Assembly (NCBI GenBank): GCA_963710495.1
Contig: CAVQAI010000016.1
Location: forward strand, 365,041-429,040
From: Bog-756 sp963710495
GTDB lineage: Bacteria; Actinomycetota; Acidimicrobiia; Acidimicrobiales; RAAP-2
DNA: 64,000 nucleotides
Direction: 5' to 3'
This document shows, one piece after another, positions 25,263 through 34,550 of this stretch. Within the stretch, counting starts at the first letter, position 1. Each line of letters opens with the position of its first letter. Position numbers and translations under genes: made by a program. The notes beneath the pieces are model-generated. The model worked only from the letters and a program-made list of their open reading frames with translations, did no database searches and was not told the origin of the DNA.

Positions 25263-25425
25263 CTCCCGACCCTAACTTGGCCAGATCAGTCGTGGCGTTC
25301 GACGAAGGTCATGTGGAGCCAGGGTCGGGGCGGTTGGCACGCCGTAAGCCATGTGGAGGAACTTCTCTGTCTTCCTTTCGGTGGAGCAAGGCTAGGGGTC
25401 AGGCTGGGGGTGGTTTGGGGGCGGG

Positions 25426-25899
25426 TCATGGGGTAACCAGTTCGGCGAGGTGGGCAAGCGAGTTGCCCAAATGCTCCGGGGGGAACGGCGGGAATCCGAT
25501 GTACTCCCGGATGGGGTTCGGGACTGCCGACCAGTCATAGGAGAGCGTGACACTGGTGTTCGAGGGTCCAGCCGGCGTGAGGTCGTAGCGCCAGGTCCAA
25601 CCGGGGAAGCTCCCGGTACCGTCGTCGGCCTCGTTTCCTGGCTCCCAGGAGATGGCGTTCGGGGGGTCGAACACCTGGACCCGATTGGCCATCTGGTAGC
25701 TGCCGTCCGGGTGGTCCGGGTGGTACATGGACATCCGGAAGATCTGCCCGCCGGCGGTCAGCGGCTTGTTGTCGAGGGTTTCGCGGACCCAGCCGGTGCC
25801 ATCGATCGCGGCGTGACTTGCCGGATCGGCAAGGACGGCGAAAATGGCCTCCGCCGGGGCGTTGATGACCGTGGTGGCGCTGACATGATCGTCGGCCAT
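25426..25899 (-). CDS. SRPBCC-family protein
   Basis: The 157-residue protein begins VSATTVINAPAEAIFAVLADPASHAAIDG, the usual START/SRPBCC opening, and ends with an SVTLSYDWSAVPNPIREYIGFPPFPPEHLGNSLAHLAELV helix. These proteins form a hydrophobic-ligand cavity and include polyketide cyclases and AHSA1-like proteins. The ATG at 25899 is preceded by GAGGAGG, a strong site. It is in line with the dimethylformamidase-like gene downstream (163 bp gap), so the two may be co-transcribed. Confidence 0.85.
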   Translation of the reverse strand: MADDHVSATTVINAPAEAIFAVLADPASHAAIDGTGWVRETLDNKPLTAGGQIFRMSMYHPDHPDGSYQMANRVQVFDPPNAISWEPGNEADDGTGSFPGWTWRYDLTPAGPSNTSVTLSYDWSAVPNPIREYIGFPPFPPEHLGNSLAHLAELVTP

Positions 25900-26151
25900 G
25901 TGGCTACCTCCTCATGAGTTGGGTTGTCACCAGTTCCGACGTTCACCAAGTCCAAAACTCACCGCTGGCCTCGCCACCGTCCGGACGGCCGCCCCCCGCC
26001 AGGTGCTCTTTACGCCTGCGGGGTCCAGGACGGCCGGTCGGCCACCCAGGAGGCAGATCGAGAATTGTGGCTCAGGCTGTCGATTTGACCGTCCCCCATT
26101 CGACGCAAGAGTAAGAGGCGGGAATCGCCCGCTGACGACCAAGGAGGCACC

Positions 26152-26508
26152 ATGCCCCGTTACCTGTCCATGATCCGAATCGAGGAGCAGAATCTCCCTG
26201 CTCAGGGTCTCAGTCCCGAATCCCAGGATCGAATGGCCGCGTTGCTGGAAGAGATCACCAAGGCCGGCGTCATGCTCGACACGGCCGGCCTTACTCCATC
26301 GTCGGAAGGGACCCGGCTCACCATTTCGGGCGGCCAGATCAGCCACACCGATGGGCCCTTCACCGAGAGCAAAGAAGTGGTCGGCGGCTACGCCATTCTT
26401 CAGGCCAAGGACAAGGCGGAAGCCCTCGAGTGGACCAAGCGATTCCTCCAGGTCCACGACGACTACTGGACCGTGACGGCTGAGGTGCGAGAGATCGCAG
26501 AGGGGTAG
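26152..26508 (+). CDS. YCII/DGPF-domain protein, partner of the ECF42 sigma factor
   Basis: The 118-residue protein is a single YCII-related domain with the DGPF motif: ISHTDGPFTESKEVVGGYAILQAKDKAEALEWTKRFL. Such DGPF proteins are encoded next to ECF42 sigma factors in many Actinobacteria and are thought to regulate or serve them, though they are not classical anti-sigma factors. The ATG at 26152 has a GGAGG-like site (AAGGAGGCACC upstream). The sigma factor gene starts 47 bp after its stop, so the two are likely co-transcribed. Confidence 0.9.
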   Translation: MPRYLSMIRIEEQNLPAQGLSPESQDRMAALLEEITKAGVMLDTAGLTPSSEGTRLTISGGQISHTDGPFTESKEVVGGYAILQAKDKAEALEWTKRFLQVHDDYWTVTAEVREIAEG

Positions 26509-26555
26509 GCCGTACCGCTTGACCCCGTCCAACGCCCCTGGTGTGATGAGCACCG

Positions 26556-27788
26556 GTGACGGTTCGGAGAACCCACGCGTCAGTCGAGACGATCTTCCGG
26601 ATCGAGTATGCCCGCATCATCGCGGGTGTGACTCACATCGTCCGTGATGTGGGAATCGCCGAGGAACTGGCACAAGACGCATTGGTCGCCGCGCTTGAGG
26701 CGTGGCCGCAGTCGGGCGTTCCGGACAATCCGGGCGCCTGGCTCATGGCCACGGCCAAGCACCGGGCGATCGACTTGGTCCGCCGGAAGGAGGTATTCGC
26801 CCGCAAGCTGGCAGAAGTCGGGCGGGCTGTCACGGATGTACCTCCGCCTGAGCCAGCCGACGACGATGCGATCGACGACGACATCCTGCGATTGATCTTC
26901 ACCGCCTGCCATCCCGTACTGACGCCAGAGGCCCGGGTCGCGCTAACGCTGAGATTGGTCGGAGGGCTCCGCACGGAGGAGATCGCCCACGCTTTCCTGG
27001 CCTCGGAGTCGACCGTCGCTCAACGCATCGTTCGGGCGAAGCGGAGCCTGGCCACCGCCCAGGTCCCCTTCGAGATTCCCTACGGGGACGAGCGTTCCGC
27101 CCGGGTATCGTCGGTACTCGAGGTCATCTATTTGATCTTCAACGAGGGATACTCGGCGACAGCCGGCGACGACCTGACGAGGCCGGCACTGTGTGAGGAT
27201 GCGCTACGCCTGGCGCGTCAGCTCAGTGCTCTGATGCCGGCGGAGCCGGAGGCGCACGGTCTGGAAGCTCTCTTGGAATTCCAGGCCTCGCGCATCGCTG
27301 CTCGCACAGGTCCCGAGGGTGAACCGGTTCTCCTCGCCGACCAGAACCGCTCCAGGTGGAATCGGATGCTCATCGAACGGGGCGTCAGGGCCCTTGAGCT
27401 GGCGGGCGATGGGCCCTACTCCGTCCAGGCTGCGATCGCCGGGTGCCACGCCACTGCCATCCGGTATGCGGACACCGACTGGGCCACGATCGCTCAGCTC
27501 TACCGCAGACTCGCGCAGCTCACGCCCTCCCCGGTGGTTGAGTTGAACCGGGCGGTCGCCCTGTCCATGTCGGAAAGCCCGGAAACCGGTCTTGAGCTCT
27601 TGGATTCACTGGCAGCCGAGCCATCGCTCAAGGACTACCACCTGTTACCGAGCGTCCGAGGGGATCTACTCCAGCGTCTGGGTCGGACCGAGGAAGCGCG
27701 TGCCGAGTTCGAGAAAGCGGCGTCGATGACCCGCAACGCCCGCGACAGGGACCTACTGCTCAGAAGGGCGGCCTCTCTGACCGCCTAG
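26556..27788 (+). CDS. ECF42-group RNA polymerase sigma factor with C-terminal extension
   Basis: The 410-residue protein has sigma region 2 (IFRIEYARIIAGVTHIVRDVGIAEELAQDALVAALEAWP, PGAWLMATAKHRAIDLVRR), region 4 (LTPEARVALTLRLVGGLRTEEIAHAFLASESTVAQRIVRAKRSL) and a long C-terminal domain of TPR-like helices (residues ~180-400). This architecture plus a DGPF neighbour defines ECF42. The extension is needed for activity in studied members. Such sigma factors regulate their DGPF neighbour and stress or metabolism genes. GTG start at 26556; the frame reads straight from there into region 2. Confidence 0.92.
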   Translation: MTVRRTHASVETIFRIEYARIIAGVTHIVRDVGIAEELAQDALVAALEAWPQSGVPDNPGAWLMATAKHRAIDLVRRKEVFARKLAEVGRAVTDVPPPEPADDDAIDDDILRLIFTACHPVLTPEARVALTLRLVGGLRTEEIAHAFLASESTVAQRIVRAKRSLATAQVPFEIPYGDERSARVSSVLEVIYLIFNEGYSATAGDDLTRPALCEDALRLARQLSALMPAEPEAHGLEALLEFQASRIAARTGPEGEPVLLADQNRSRWNRMLIERGVRALELAGDGPYSVQAAIAGCHATAIRYADTDWATIAQLYRRLAQLTPSPVVELNRAVALSMSESPETGLELLDSLAAEPSLKDYHLLPSVRGDLLQRLGRTEEARAEFEKAASMTRNARDRDLLLRRAASLTA

Positions 27789-28174
27789 TGCCGAGAGCCA
27801 TTGGGTCAGCATCCCGGCACCTCGACGTGAGAGACGCGTTTTGCAGTTGCGACGGCAATCGCGCATGGTGCTGTCCTAACGACAGGGGACCCCGAGATCT
27901 TGGGCGGTGACCCTTCCTGGCCACCAACGATCTTCGTTCCTGAATCTTCGTGACCACCTTCGCCGTAGGGCCTCTGCCAATCAGTCCGAGGACGTGTTGG
28001 GCCGGCATCGGGCAGTCATCCTGGGACCAGGCCGGCGGGGAGACCCGGACATCACGCTGGCTTGTTGCACCCAGACGAGGACGACAAGGACCCGACACAT
28101 TTGTCGGGTCCTTGTCGTCTTCTATTTGTTTGGGAGCGGACGAGTGTCTGACTCTGCCCCTGTCGCGGGTCGGG
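27789..28174. other. Convergent intergenic region with a terminator hairpin
   Basis: About 385 bp between the sigma factor gene and the minus-strand repeat protein gene. The open frames here are shadows. Its main feature is the long hairpin at 28080-28119, annotated separately. Confidence 0.5.
28080..28119 (+). terminator. Intrinsic terminator-like perfect hairpin
   Basis: An 18-bp perfect inverted repeat (28080-28097 with 28102-28119) closes a four-base CATT loop. On the plus strand it is followed by a T-rich run (TTCTATTTGTTT). It lies 290 bp past the sigma factor gene and 55 bp past the end of the minus-strand repeat protein gene, so it could stop transcription from both sides; the T-run favours plus-strand use. 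Confidence 0.7.
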
Positions 28175-29569
28175 TCAGCTCGACCCGGCACCAAAGAAGG
28201 GGGCGTTGAAGCTGAAGATGCCTCCGTCCGACCCCAGCAGCCAGTAGCCCCCGGTTCCGAAGCTCGTGGCCATCCCGACAACAGGTGCATTGAGGTGCAC
28301 GGAACCCATCGATCCCTGGAAGGGCGCGTCGCCGAAGGCGAAGATTCCCCCATCGGACGCCACAAACCAGTAACCCCCGTCGTCCGGACTCGGGGCCATG
28401 CCATTCACCGGCTGGTTCAGATGGATCGACCCGGTGCTTCCGAAGAACGGTGCACCGAATGAGAAGATCCCACCGTCTGACGCGACCAACCAATAGCCAC
28501 CCGTTGCGTAGTCGGGAGCGATGCCCACAACTGGCTTGTTGAGATGTACAGACCCCATCGACCCTTGGAACACTGCATCACCGAAGGAGAAGATGCCGCC
28601 ATCTGAAGCGACAAGCCAGTAACCACCTCCATCTGCGGTCGGGGCGACATCGACGACTGGTGCGTTGAGGCGGAGATTGCCCGTGGATCCATAGAACCCA
28701 GCATCGCCAAATGTAAAGATTCCGCCGTCTGCGGCGACCAGCCAGTACCCTTGGCCGTCCGGCGTAGAGACAATGTGATTCACCGGCGCGTTGAGGTGTG
28801 TACCCGCCATCGATCCGAATGATGTGGCGTCACCATGGGCGAACACCGCACCCGCCGCGTTGGTGATCCAGTATCCCCCACCGTCTGGAGTCGACGCCAT
28901 GCCTGTGTACCCAGGTGGAGGGGGCGGCGGAACGCTGGGGTTGAACTGGAGATCGACACCGTAGGAAATGAAGCCGTTGTCTATCGAAAAGAAGCAAGAC
29001 CCCTGGCCGGGTAGGGGTGGACATGACGCGTTCGGATCGGCGGCAGTGAACGGGTTCGCGAGATTGAAGGTGTAGAGGAGGCTTCCATCTCCGCCGGCAA
29101 GCTTTCCTCCAACAACCTGCTGTTCATTGCCCAACTGACTGATCGGAATGGTTGTACTCACGGCCAACGGACTGGCTTCGATCGCCTCGATCGCATCGCC
29201 AGGGAAAAACGCCCCCGGGAGGCAGGAGACATTGATTGGCTCACCGGGCGTCACGTTGGTGAGTGTGCCCCCGTCGGGCTGACCGTTGAATGTACACGAG
29301 AAGTCCACGTGACCCCGTACGGCATGATGAACAACGGCCGATTGCTGAGAGGCAGCGCCTGCTGGTCGGGCGAACCCGATGAACGCAGCGAGCACCACCG
29401 CTACCGCGACCGCACCCACAACTCGACTGAGAGCTCTCAAGGTCATCGCTCCTGCCGTTCCGAGGCCCCCTGGATAGCTGGTGCTGATCACCGAGCTTTG
29501 ATGCTCGGGGCCCACAACTGCGGGAAACCGACCTCCTGCATCGGAGCTTGAAGTGAAATGGTCGAACAT
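28175..29569 (-). CDS. Secreted repeat protein of the GGYWLVASDGGIFSFGDA type
   Basis: The 464-residue product has an N-terminal export signal (LSRVVGAVAVAVVLAAFIGFARPAGA), a ~140-residue first domain with paired Cys, a Pro linker (PSVPPPPPPG) and then about seven degenerate units of ~42 residues around GGYWLVASDGGIFSFGDA-x-F-GS-G-LN-PVVGMA. Such propeller-like repeat proteins are abundant in Acidimicrobiia and are thought to be surface or secreted; the fold is probably a beta-propeller. The start at 29569 has an excellent AGGAGGA site but places 40 residues before the signal; an internal ATG at 29446 with an AGGAG close by would give a standard signal peptide. Function unknown. Confidence 0.75.
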   Translation of the reverse strand: MFDHFTSSSDAGGRFPAVVGPEHQSSVISTSYPGGLGTAGAMTLRALSRVVGAVAVAVVLAAFIGFARPAGAASQQSAVVHHAVRGHVDFSCTFNGQPDGGTLTNVTPGEPINVSCLPGAFFPGDAIEAIEASPLAVSTTIPISQLGNEQQVVGGKLAGGDGSLLYTFNLANPFTAADPNASCPPLPGQGSCFFSIDNGFISYGVDLQFNPSVPPPPPPGYTGMASTPDGGGYWITNAAGAVFAHGDATSFGSMAGTHLNAPVNHIVSTPDGQGYWLVAADGGIFTFGDAGFYGSTGNLRLNAPVVDVAPTADGGGYWLVASDGGIFSFGDAVFQGSMGSVHLNKPVVGIAPDYATGGYWLVASDGGIFSFGAPFFGSTGSIHLNQPVNGMAPSPDDGGYWFVASDGGIFAFGDAPFQGSMGSVHLNAPVVGMATSFGTGGYWLLGSDGGIFSFNAPFFGAGSS

Positions 29570-30024
29570 TGAGTCCTCCTCGTCTTTAGCGCTCTCGATC
29601 CCTTCTCGGTCGGACAACCGAGTTTCGGGCTACATCCATCGTGAGCCGAGGTGTGTCCCCTGCACCAGGGAGGTAAGTCACGACTGACCCGGGACATTTT
29701 CCTGGGTCATGCACCCAGCCGCGCCAAGGACCCGAGTTCCAACGAGACTCGGTGACCATCGGAGAGATCGGTCGGCGTCCCAGGATGTGATGAGCCAGCC
29801 GCAGCCGAGTCAACGCGTGTCAGCTGAAACCCGCTGATCGAGCAACGCTGAGTTCCACCCATCGGTCGACTGCGGGGCCTCGCCAATCCACTCAGCGCAA
29901 GGCGGAAGCTGTGGTCCGCCCACCACGACGTGCAATCGCCGACCAAGCTTTGGAACGGTCGCTATAACGGACACGGTGGGGCTGCAGATGCAGCCCCACC
30001 GTGTCCAGCCGGACGTTGTGATCA
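29570..30024. other. Intergenic region between two secreted-protein genes
   Basis: About 455 bp upstream of the repeat protein gene. It must carry that gene's promoter and holds the terminator of the next minus-strand gene at 29969-30006. Short frames here have no recognisable content. Confidence 0.45.
29969..30006 (-). terminator. Intrinsic terminator-like perfect hairpin
   Basis: A perfect 17-bp inverted repeat (29969-29985 with 29990-30006) around a four-base loop, starting 19 bp after the stop codon of the minus-strand gene at 30025. Only a short mixed T/A stretch follows, so it is a strong hairpin without a classic U-tract, a form common in high-GC Actinobacteria. Confidence 0.7.
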
Positions 30025-30822
30025 TCAGCAACCGTCGCAGTTGCCCCAGGAGAACGGCTCACTCTCATCAAGCTGGCCGGCGCTGAGGAGCTGTTCGATG
30101 TCAGAGGTTGCAGGCGCACCGGGGATGCTGTCCTGGACCCAGGAAGTGAGGCCTCCCGACAGCGTCAACGCCTCTTCACAGGTCGAGCTCGCGACGTACA
30201 AGGGTCCCCAGCCTTGGAGCTGGATATCGCTCCAACTCGTCGGATTTGGCTGGTTCGACAGAGGCAGAAAGCAGCCCTGTGAATATGTGGGCCAGCTGGA
30301 AGACAGCGTCGATTGGTTGGCATCAGTGGGCATGACAACGAGCCAGGCCTCGGGGAACAGAGTGCCTGTGCTTCCAGGCCACGCAGGAGCGGTGTAGTTG
30401 CCCGAGCCGTCCGTTTGGAACGTCACCGGCGTGTCCAGTCCATCGCTGTTGTTGGAGAACGGGAGAAATGCCACCTGGACCCCCTGAGCCGGAGAACCAT
30501 CGGGCCAGTAGACGGTGTTGGGGGCCGGCGGGTTGGGGGCCGGCGGGTTGGGGGCCGGCGGGTTGGGGGCCGGCGGGTTGGGGGCCGGCGGGTTGGGGGC
30601 CGGCGGGTTGGGGGCCGGCGGGTTGGGGGCCGGCGGGTTGGGGGCCGGCGGGTTGGGGGCCGGCGGGTTGGTTGGGCACGTACTCGGCCCCTCCGAGCAC
30701 GATGCGGCGTGCTCCGCTGGACTCGCGATGGTGGTGAGCACGGTCAGCAGCAAGACAATGGCTACTGCCAACCCGGCAACGATGGCTATCCGGATGCGGT
30801 TTCGGCTCGTGGCTCTCGACAT
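30025..30822 (-). CDS. Secreted protein with ten identical NPPAP repeats
   Basis: The 265-residue product has a signal or anchor helix (IAIVAGLAVAIVLLLTVLTTI), a short Cys-containing segment, ten exact NPPAP units at about residues 53-102 and a C-terminal domain of ~160 residues with scattered Cys (CFLPLSN, STCEEA, WGNCDGC end). VYWPDGSPAQGVQVAFLPF looks like a carboxypeptidase-regulatory or Ig-like beta-sandwich start. The proline run would act as a rigid spacer lifting the domain off the membrane or wall. Function unknown; the gene ends just before a strong hairpin. Confidence 0.72.
   Translation of the reverse strand: MSRATSRNRIRIAIVAGLAVAIVLLLTVLTTIASPAEHAASCSEGPSTCPTNPPAPNPPAPNPPAPNPPAPNPPAPNPPAPNPPAPNPPAPNPPAPNPPAPNTVYWPDGSPAQGVQVAFLPFSNNSDGLDTPVTFQTDGSGNYTAPAWPGSTGTLFPEAWLVVMPTDANQSTLSSSWPTYSQGCFLPLSNQPNPTSWSDIQLQGWGPLYVASSTCEEALTLSGGLTSWVQDSIPGAPATSDIEQLLSAGQLDESEPFSWGNCDGC
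30517..30666. repeat. 15-bp tandem repeat, ten perfect copies
   Basis: The unit GTTGGGGGCCGGCGG is repeated ten times without a change between 30517 and 30666. On the minus strand it encodes NPPAP. The perfect identity in a coding repeat suggests recent slippage expansion and likely strain-to-strain length variation. The periodicity also keeps other frames open, which explains the Arg- and Gly-rich shadow frames on the plus strand. Confidence 0.95.
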
Positions 30823-31368
30823 CTTCTTGCTCCCTTACGCTCAGAGGAACGCCCCTTCTGAAGGCTGACGCCATTCAGGACGAGCGGATTCTTACGTTTG
30901 ACATCCTGAAGCGGAGGTGTCCCGACGTCATGTGAGAGGGATCCCATTTTGGTCGGGAGACATTTTGCGGCCGAATCCCCGCCGTCGCCGCCTTGCGTAC
31001 GGATCCGAGGGACGGTTGTCCTAATGGCGCGTGCGGCCAATCAAGGGCTGCCAACATGAGGCCGCGCCCAACCTGTCGGCTGATACGCCAGACCTCATGT
31101 GAGAAACCGAGTTGCTGACCTGGACCTACTCCCCGGGTGCCCTCAAGGCTCGGAGGTGAACCTCCGTTTTGGGCTTCCACATGCGGAATAGTCCCTTGCT
31201 TCGAGCGGACCCGGGCGAGATGGTCCATATGTCCCGGTCTCGATGGGATCGTGGGCCCATGACAGCGTGACGGCGGATGGCGCATGATAGAAGTCGGTTC
31301 TAACCGCTGGTGTGCGGGGATTGTGTGGTGCCTCGACAAATGCCCATCCGTAAACAAGACCGGCTCGA
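30823..31368. other. Divergent intergenic region
   Basis: About 545 bp between the NPPAP protein gene (minus) and the PDZ-containing kinase gene (plus). It presumably has both promoters. A TCATGTGAGA sequence occurs at both 30929-30938 and 31096-31105, possibly a regulator site. No gene seen. Confidence 0.35.
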
Positions 31369-33633
31369 GTGGCAACGGCGGCCGAGTTGAGGTGGGATCG
31401 ATCGACTGGAGCGCGGGCGGTGCTCGTCGTCGTCTGTCTCACCGCACCCCTGATCACTGTTGTCGTGGTGAAGAACGCTGCCCCATTCGATGGCGTGTTT
31501 GCAGCTCCTGATCTCGGCCGCTGGAGTTCGTCCGGTGTCCTTGTGACGCGTGTTGTTGACGGAGGACAGATCAAGCCGGGCGACGAGATCACCGCCATCG
31601 ACGGGCGGCCCTTGTCGTGGTGGGCAAACCACAGTGGAACGGTGAGTCCCCGATCTCCGGGCCAGCGGCTGCAATACCAGTGGACCGATCCAGCCGGCCG
31701 GATGCACACCTCGACCGTTGTGTTACGCACCTATCCCCTGCGACAGGTCTTCGGCGATCTGGCGCTGCTGCCAGCATTGGTGGCCCTAGGGGTGGTAGCA
31801 GTCATCGTCTTTCTTCGGCGCCCCGATGATCCAGCCGCAAAGCTTGTGTTGGTCTTGGCGATCGTGCTTCCGTTCGTTGCTTTCGAGTGGCCAGCGGGGG
31901 TGACCGTCGTCGATCTTGTCGGCGGCCAAGGGCTCGGGCCCCTGCTGGTAGGCGACATCGCGGCGGCACTCTGCTGGGCACTGATCCTGCATTTTGCGCT
32001 GGTGTTTCCAAGACCGCTCCGACTCGTCTCGAACCATCGGTGGATTGTTCCGGCCGTTTATCTCGGGCCGTTCCTGATGTACGCAGCTACCTTGCCTTTT
32101 GTCCTCAACAGTTCGAGCGCACTTGCTCGCCTAGGCGGACTCGTTCAGATCTCCGTATGGTCATCTCGCGTTTACCCGATCTTGACGGTGGCCGCGGTCG
32201 TTGTCGGATACCGGGCCGCCCCCGATGCCGAGAGTCGTCGTGGGCTTCGTTGGGTGGTCGGTGGATTCGCAATTGCAGGGCTTTGTTACTTTGGCCTGCT
32301 CGTTCTGCCGAACGTTCTCCTCGGCCATCCCTTGATCTCGGTCATTTGGGCCGCCCTGGCGCTGACCCTGTTACCGCTTTCAGTAGGTGCGGGGATCCTT
32401 CGATATCGACTGCTCGACGTCGAGATCATCGTTCGGCGCTCCCTCGTGTACGGCGGAGTGACCGCGGTCACGCTGCTGATTTTCGTGCTGATCACTTCGA
32501 TTCTTGGACGCTGGCTGGGCCGAGGCGTCCTGCTGCTGGTGGCAAGCGGGATTGTCGCACTCATTGTGGTGTCGGTACGCGACCGTCTTCGGGGACTACT
32601 CGACCGCTTGATCTTCGGCGACCGCGGCGATCCCTACCGAGTGATCTCAAGAATCAGCCGAGTCGATACGGGAGGTCCGCCGAAGGCGGTACTGACTGAC
32701 GTCGTCGAGGCGATCGGTCGAGCCCTCCGATTGCCCTATGTCGCCATTGAGATTCCCGACCCAGACGGAGGCCTGGAGAACGCAGCCCACGTCGGCGAGC
32801 CCCAAGGGCCACCGCTGAGACTGGCGCTGATGCACGGCGGAAGCAGCATGGGTGGGTTGCTGCTCGATACTGGTACCCGAAGGGAACCTTTCGGACCGGC
32901 CGACCAGCGGCTACTGGATGACCTGTCCCAACACGTTGGTTCGGTTGTTCACGCCGTTCGTCTCACGCTGGCGCTGCAACGATCCAGAGAGCGCCTCATC
33001 AATACCCGGGAGGAGGAACGGAGACGCGTCCGGCGGGACCTCCACGACGGACTTGGTCCGACCCTGGCGGCAATCGCCATGCAGCTCGAGGCCGCTCGCA
33101 CGCTCCTCTTCAACGATCCAACGCAAGCCGACGCCCTACTCGGCAATGTGCAGGGAGCCGCAAGAGAGGCCGTCGTGGATATCAGGCGGCTGGTGGATGA
33201 CCTCCGACCTCCCACTCTTGACCAACTGGGTCTCGTTTCGGCTATCAGGGAGCGAGTGGGTGGGTTCAGCCGTATGGGAAATGGGAAGCAAGGACTCAGT
33301 GTTGTCGTGGACGCTGAGGGGGACTTCACCACCATGCCGGCCGCCGTGGAAGTCGCCGCGTATCGGATCGCAATCGAGGCGGTGACCAATGTCGCACGGC
33401 ATTCCGACGCCACGTCGTGTCTGATCAGCATGCAGATCGACGGAGACCTGCGCCTGCAAGTCAGTGACAACGGGAAAGGGATCTCCACCGATGCCGTCCC
33501 TCACGTGGGGCTGAGCTCAATGCGCGAACGTGCCGACGAACTTGGCGGCGAGTGCGAAATCCTCAACGAGCTCAACGGTGGGACGACCGTTCGAGCGAGG
33601 CTCCCCATACCGAAAGTGAGCGATGTGCAATGA
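31369..33633 (+). CDS. Membrane histidine kinase with N-terminal PDZ-like sensor
   Basis: The 754-residue protein starts with a membrane helix, then a PDZ-like segment (GVLVTRVVDGGQIKPGDEITAIDGRPLSWW, ~residues 55-85), about eight further helices, a GAF-like region (~residues 430-540) and a HisKA_3/HATPase core: REEERRRVRRDLHDGLGPTLAAI with His559, N-box EAVTNVARHS, G-box SDNGKGIS. A PDZ domain facing the outside suggests sensing of peptides or protein ends, as in envelope stress. The GTG at 31369 has no clear ribosome site, so the start is uncertain. Its stop overlaps the response regulator start (ATGA). Confidence 0.85.
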   Translation: MATAAELRWDRSTGARAVLVVVCLTAPLITVVVVKNAAPFDGVFAAPDLGRWSSSGVLVTRVVDGGQIKPGDEITAIDGRPLSWWANHSGTVSPRSPGQRLQYQWTDPAGRMHTSTVVLRTYPLRQVFGDLALLPALVALGVVAVIVFLRRPDDPAAKLVLVLAIVLPFVAFEWPAGVTVVDLVGGQGLGPLLVGDIAAALCWALILHFALVFPRPLRLVSNHRWIVPAVYLGPFLMYAATLPFVLNSSSALARLGGLVQISVWSSRVYPILTVAAVVVGYRAAPDAESRRGLRWVVGGFAIAGLCYFGLLVLPNVLLGHPLISVIWAALALTLLPLSVGAGILRYRLLDVEIIVRRSLVYGGVTAVTLLIFVLITSILGRWLGRGVLLLVASGIVALIVVSVRDRLRGLLDRLIFGDRGDPYRVISRISRVDTGGPPKAVLTDVVEAIGRALRLPYVAIEIPDPDGGLENAAHVGEPQGPPLRLALMHGGSSMGGLLLDTGTRREPFGPADQRLLDDLSQHVGSVVHAVRLTLALQRSRERLINTREEERRRVRRDLHDGLGPTLAAIAMQLEAARTLLFNDPTQADALLGNVQGAAREAVVDIRRLVDDLRPPTLDQLGLVSAIRERVGGFSRMGNGKQGLSVVVDAEGDFTTMPAAVEVAAYRIAIEAVTNVARHSDATSCLISMQIDGDLRLQVSDNGKGISTDAVPHVGLSSMRERADELGGECEILNELNGGTTVRARLPIPKVSDVQ

Positions 33634-34319
33634 CAGTAGCGCCTCCTGACGATCAGGCAGTCGGTACCGAGCCAATCAGGATGGTCGTGGCCGACGATCA
33701 TCCCGCCTTCAGGCAAGGTGTTCGCGCACTGTTGATGACTGCGAGCGACATCGAAGTCGTGGGCGAGGCAATCACGGGAACGGCCGCAGTGGCCACGGTT
33801 CGGAGCCTTCAACCGGACGTGGTTCTGATGGACCTCCAAATGCCCGAGCTGAATGGCATTGATGCCACACGACAAATCGTGAAGGAGAGCCCGCACATCG
33901 GCGTATTGGTACTGACAATGGTCGAAGACGACGATTCGATCTTCGCTGCAATGAGAGCGGGCGCAAGAGGGTACCTACTGAAAGGCGTAGGAGCGGACGA
34001 CTTGAATCGCGCTGTTCACGCCGTCAGCGAGGGTCAGGCCATCTACAGCCCGACAATTGCTCAGAGGATCCTGACCTATTTCTCGTCTGGATCGCGGCCG
34101 AGTGATCCCGCGTTCCCGGAACTTACGGACCGGGAGCGTGAGGTGCTCGACCTCATCGCCGCGGGACTCAACAACTCTGCCATCGCTCAACGCCTCGTTC
34201 TCAGTCCGAAGACCGTCCGGAACCACATCTCAAACATCTTCAGCAAGCTCCAGGTGGCAGACCGTTCAGAGGCAATCGTCCGGGCCCGAGACGCTGGACT
34301 TGGTGTGCAGAATCGCTGA
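33630..34319 (+). CDS. LuxR/NarL-family response regulator
   Basis: The 229-residue protein has a receiver domain with DD in VVADDHPAFRQGVRALL, phospho-acceptor Asp68 in VLMDLQMPELNG and Lys in YLLKGVG, then a LuxR HTH (LTDREREVLDLIAAGLNNSAIAQRLVLSPKTVRNHISNIFSKL). Its ATG lies inside the kinase stop (ATGA at 33630), so translation is coupled and the pairing is secure. Targets are not evident from the neighbourhood. Confidence 0.92.
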   Translation: MTVAPPDDQAVGTEPIRMVVADDHPAFRQGVRALLMTASDIEVVGEAITGTAAVATVRSLQPDVVLMDLQMPELNGIDATRQIVKESPHIGVLVLTMVEDDDSIFAAMRAGARGYLLKGVGADDLNRAVHAVSEGQAIYSPTIAQRILTYFSSGSRPSDPAFPELTDREREVLDLIAAGLNNSAIAQRLVLSPKTVRNHISNIFSKLQVADRSEAIVRARDAGLGVQNR

Positions 34320-34550
34320 CCGAGCACCGGTTCCGCCAACGGTCGATGTCCATTGAACAGGGCCGACCGTGAGACGCCATTTGGAACTAGCTCGGACGCC
34401 GACAACGGATCGGTTGCCCGGTCGACCTTGCTTGTCCACGCTCGGTGATCCGCGACCTGGGTCGCCTAATGTCCGATTGTTGTGGGTCGGGCGGTTTGAG
34501 TTCGCACCCGATGGCGACGAGCGCCGATCGAATGGAGAGAAAGGCCAACG

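Noticed and set aside
30517..30666. Tandem repeat considered as a CRISPR array
   Set aside because: There are no spacers; the units are contiguous and in frame inside a gene.
30313..30861. Plus-strand frames with RRVGG or GLGAG repeats
   Set aside because: They are the other readings of the 15-bp repeat that codes for NPPAP on the minus strand; only that frame has a signal peptide and a sensible C-terminal domain.
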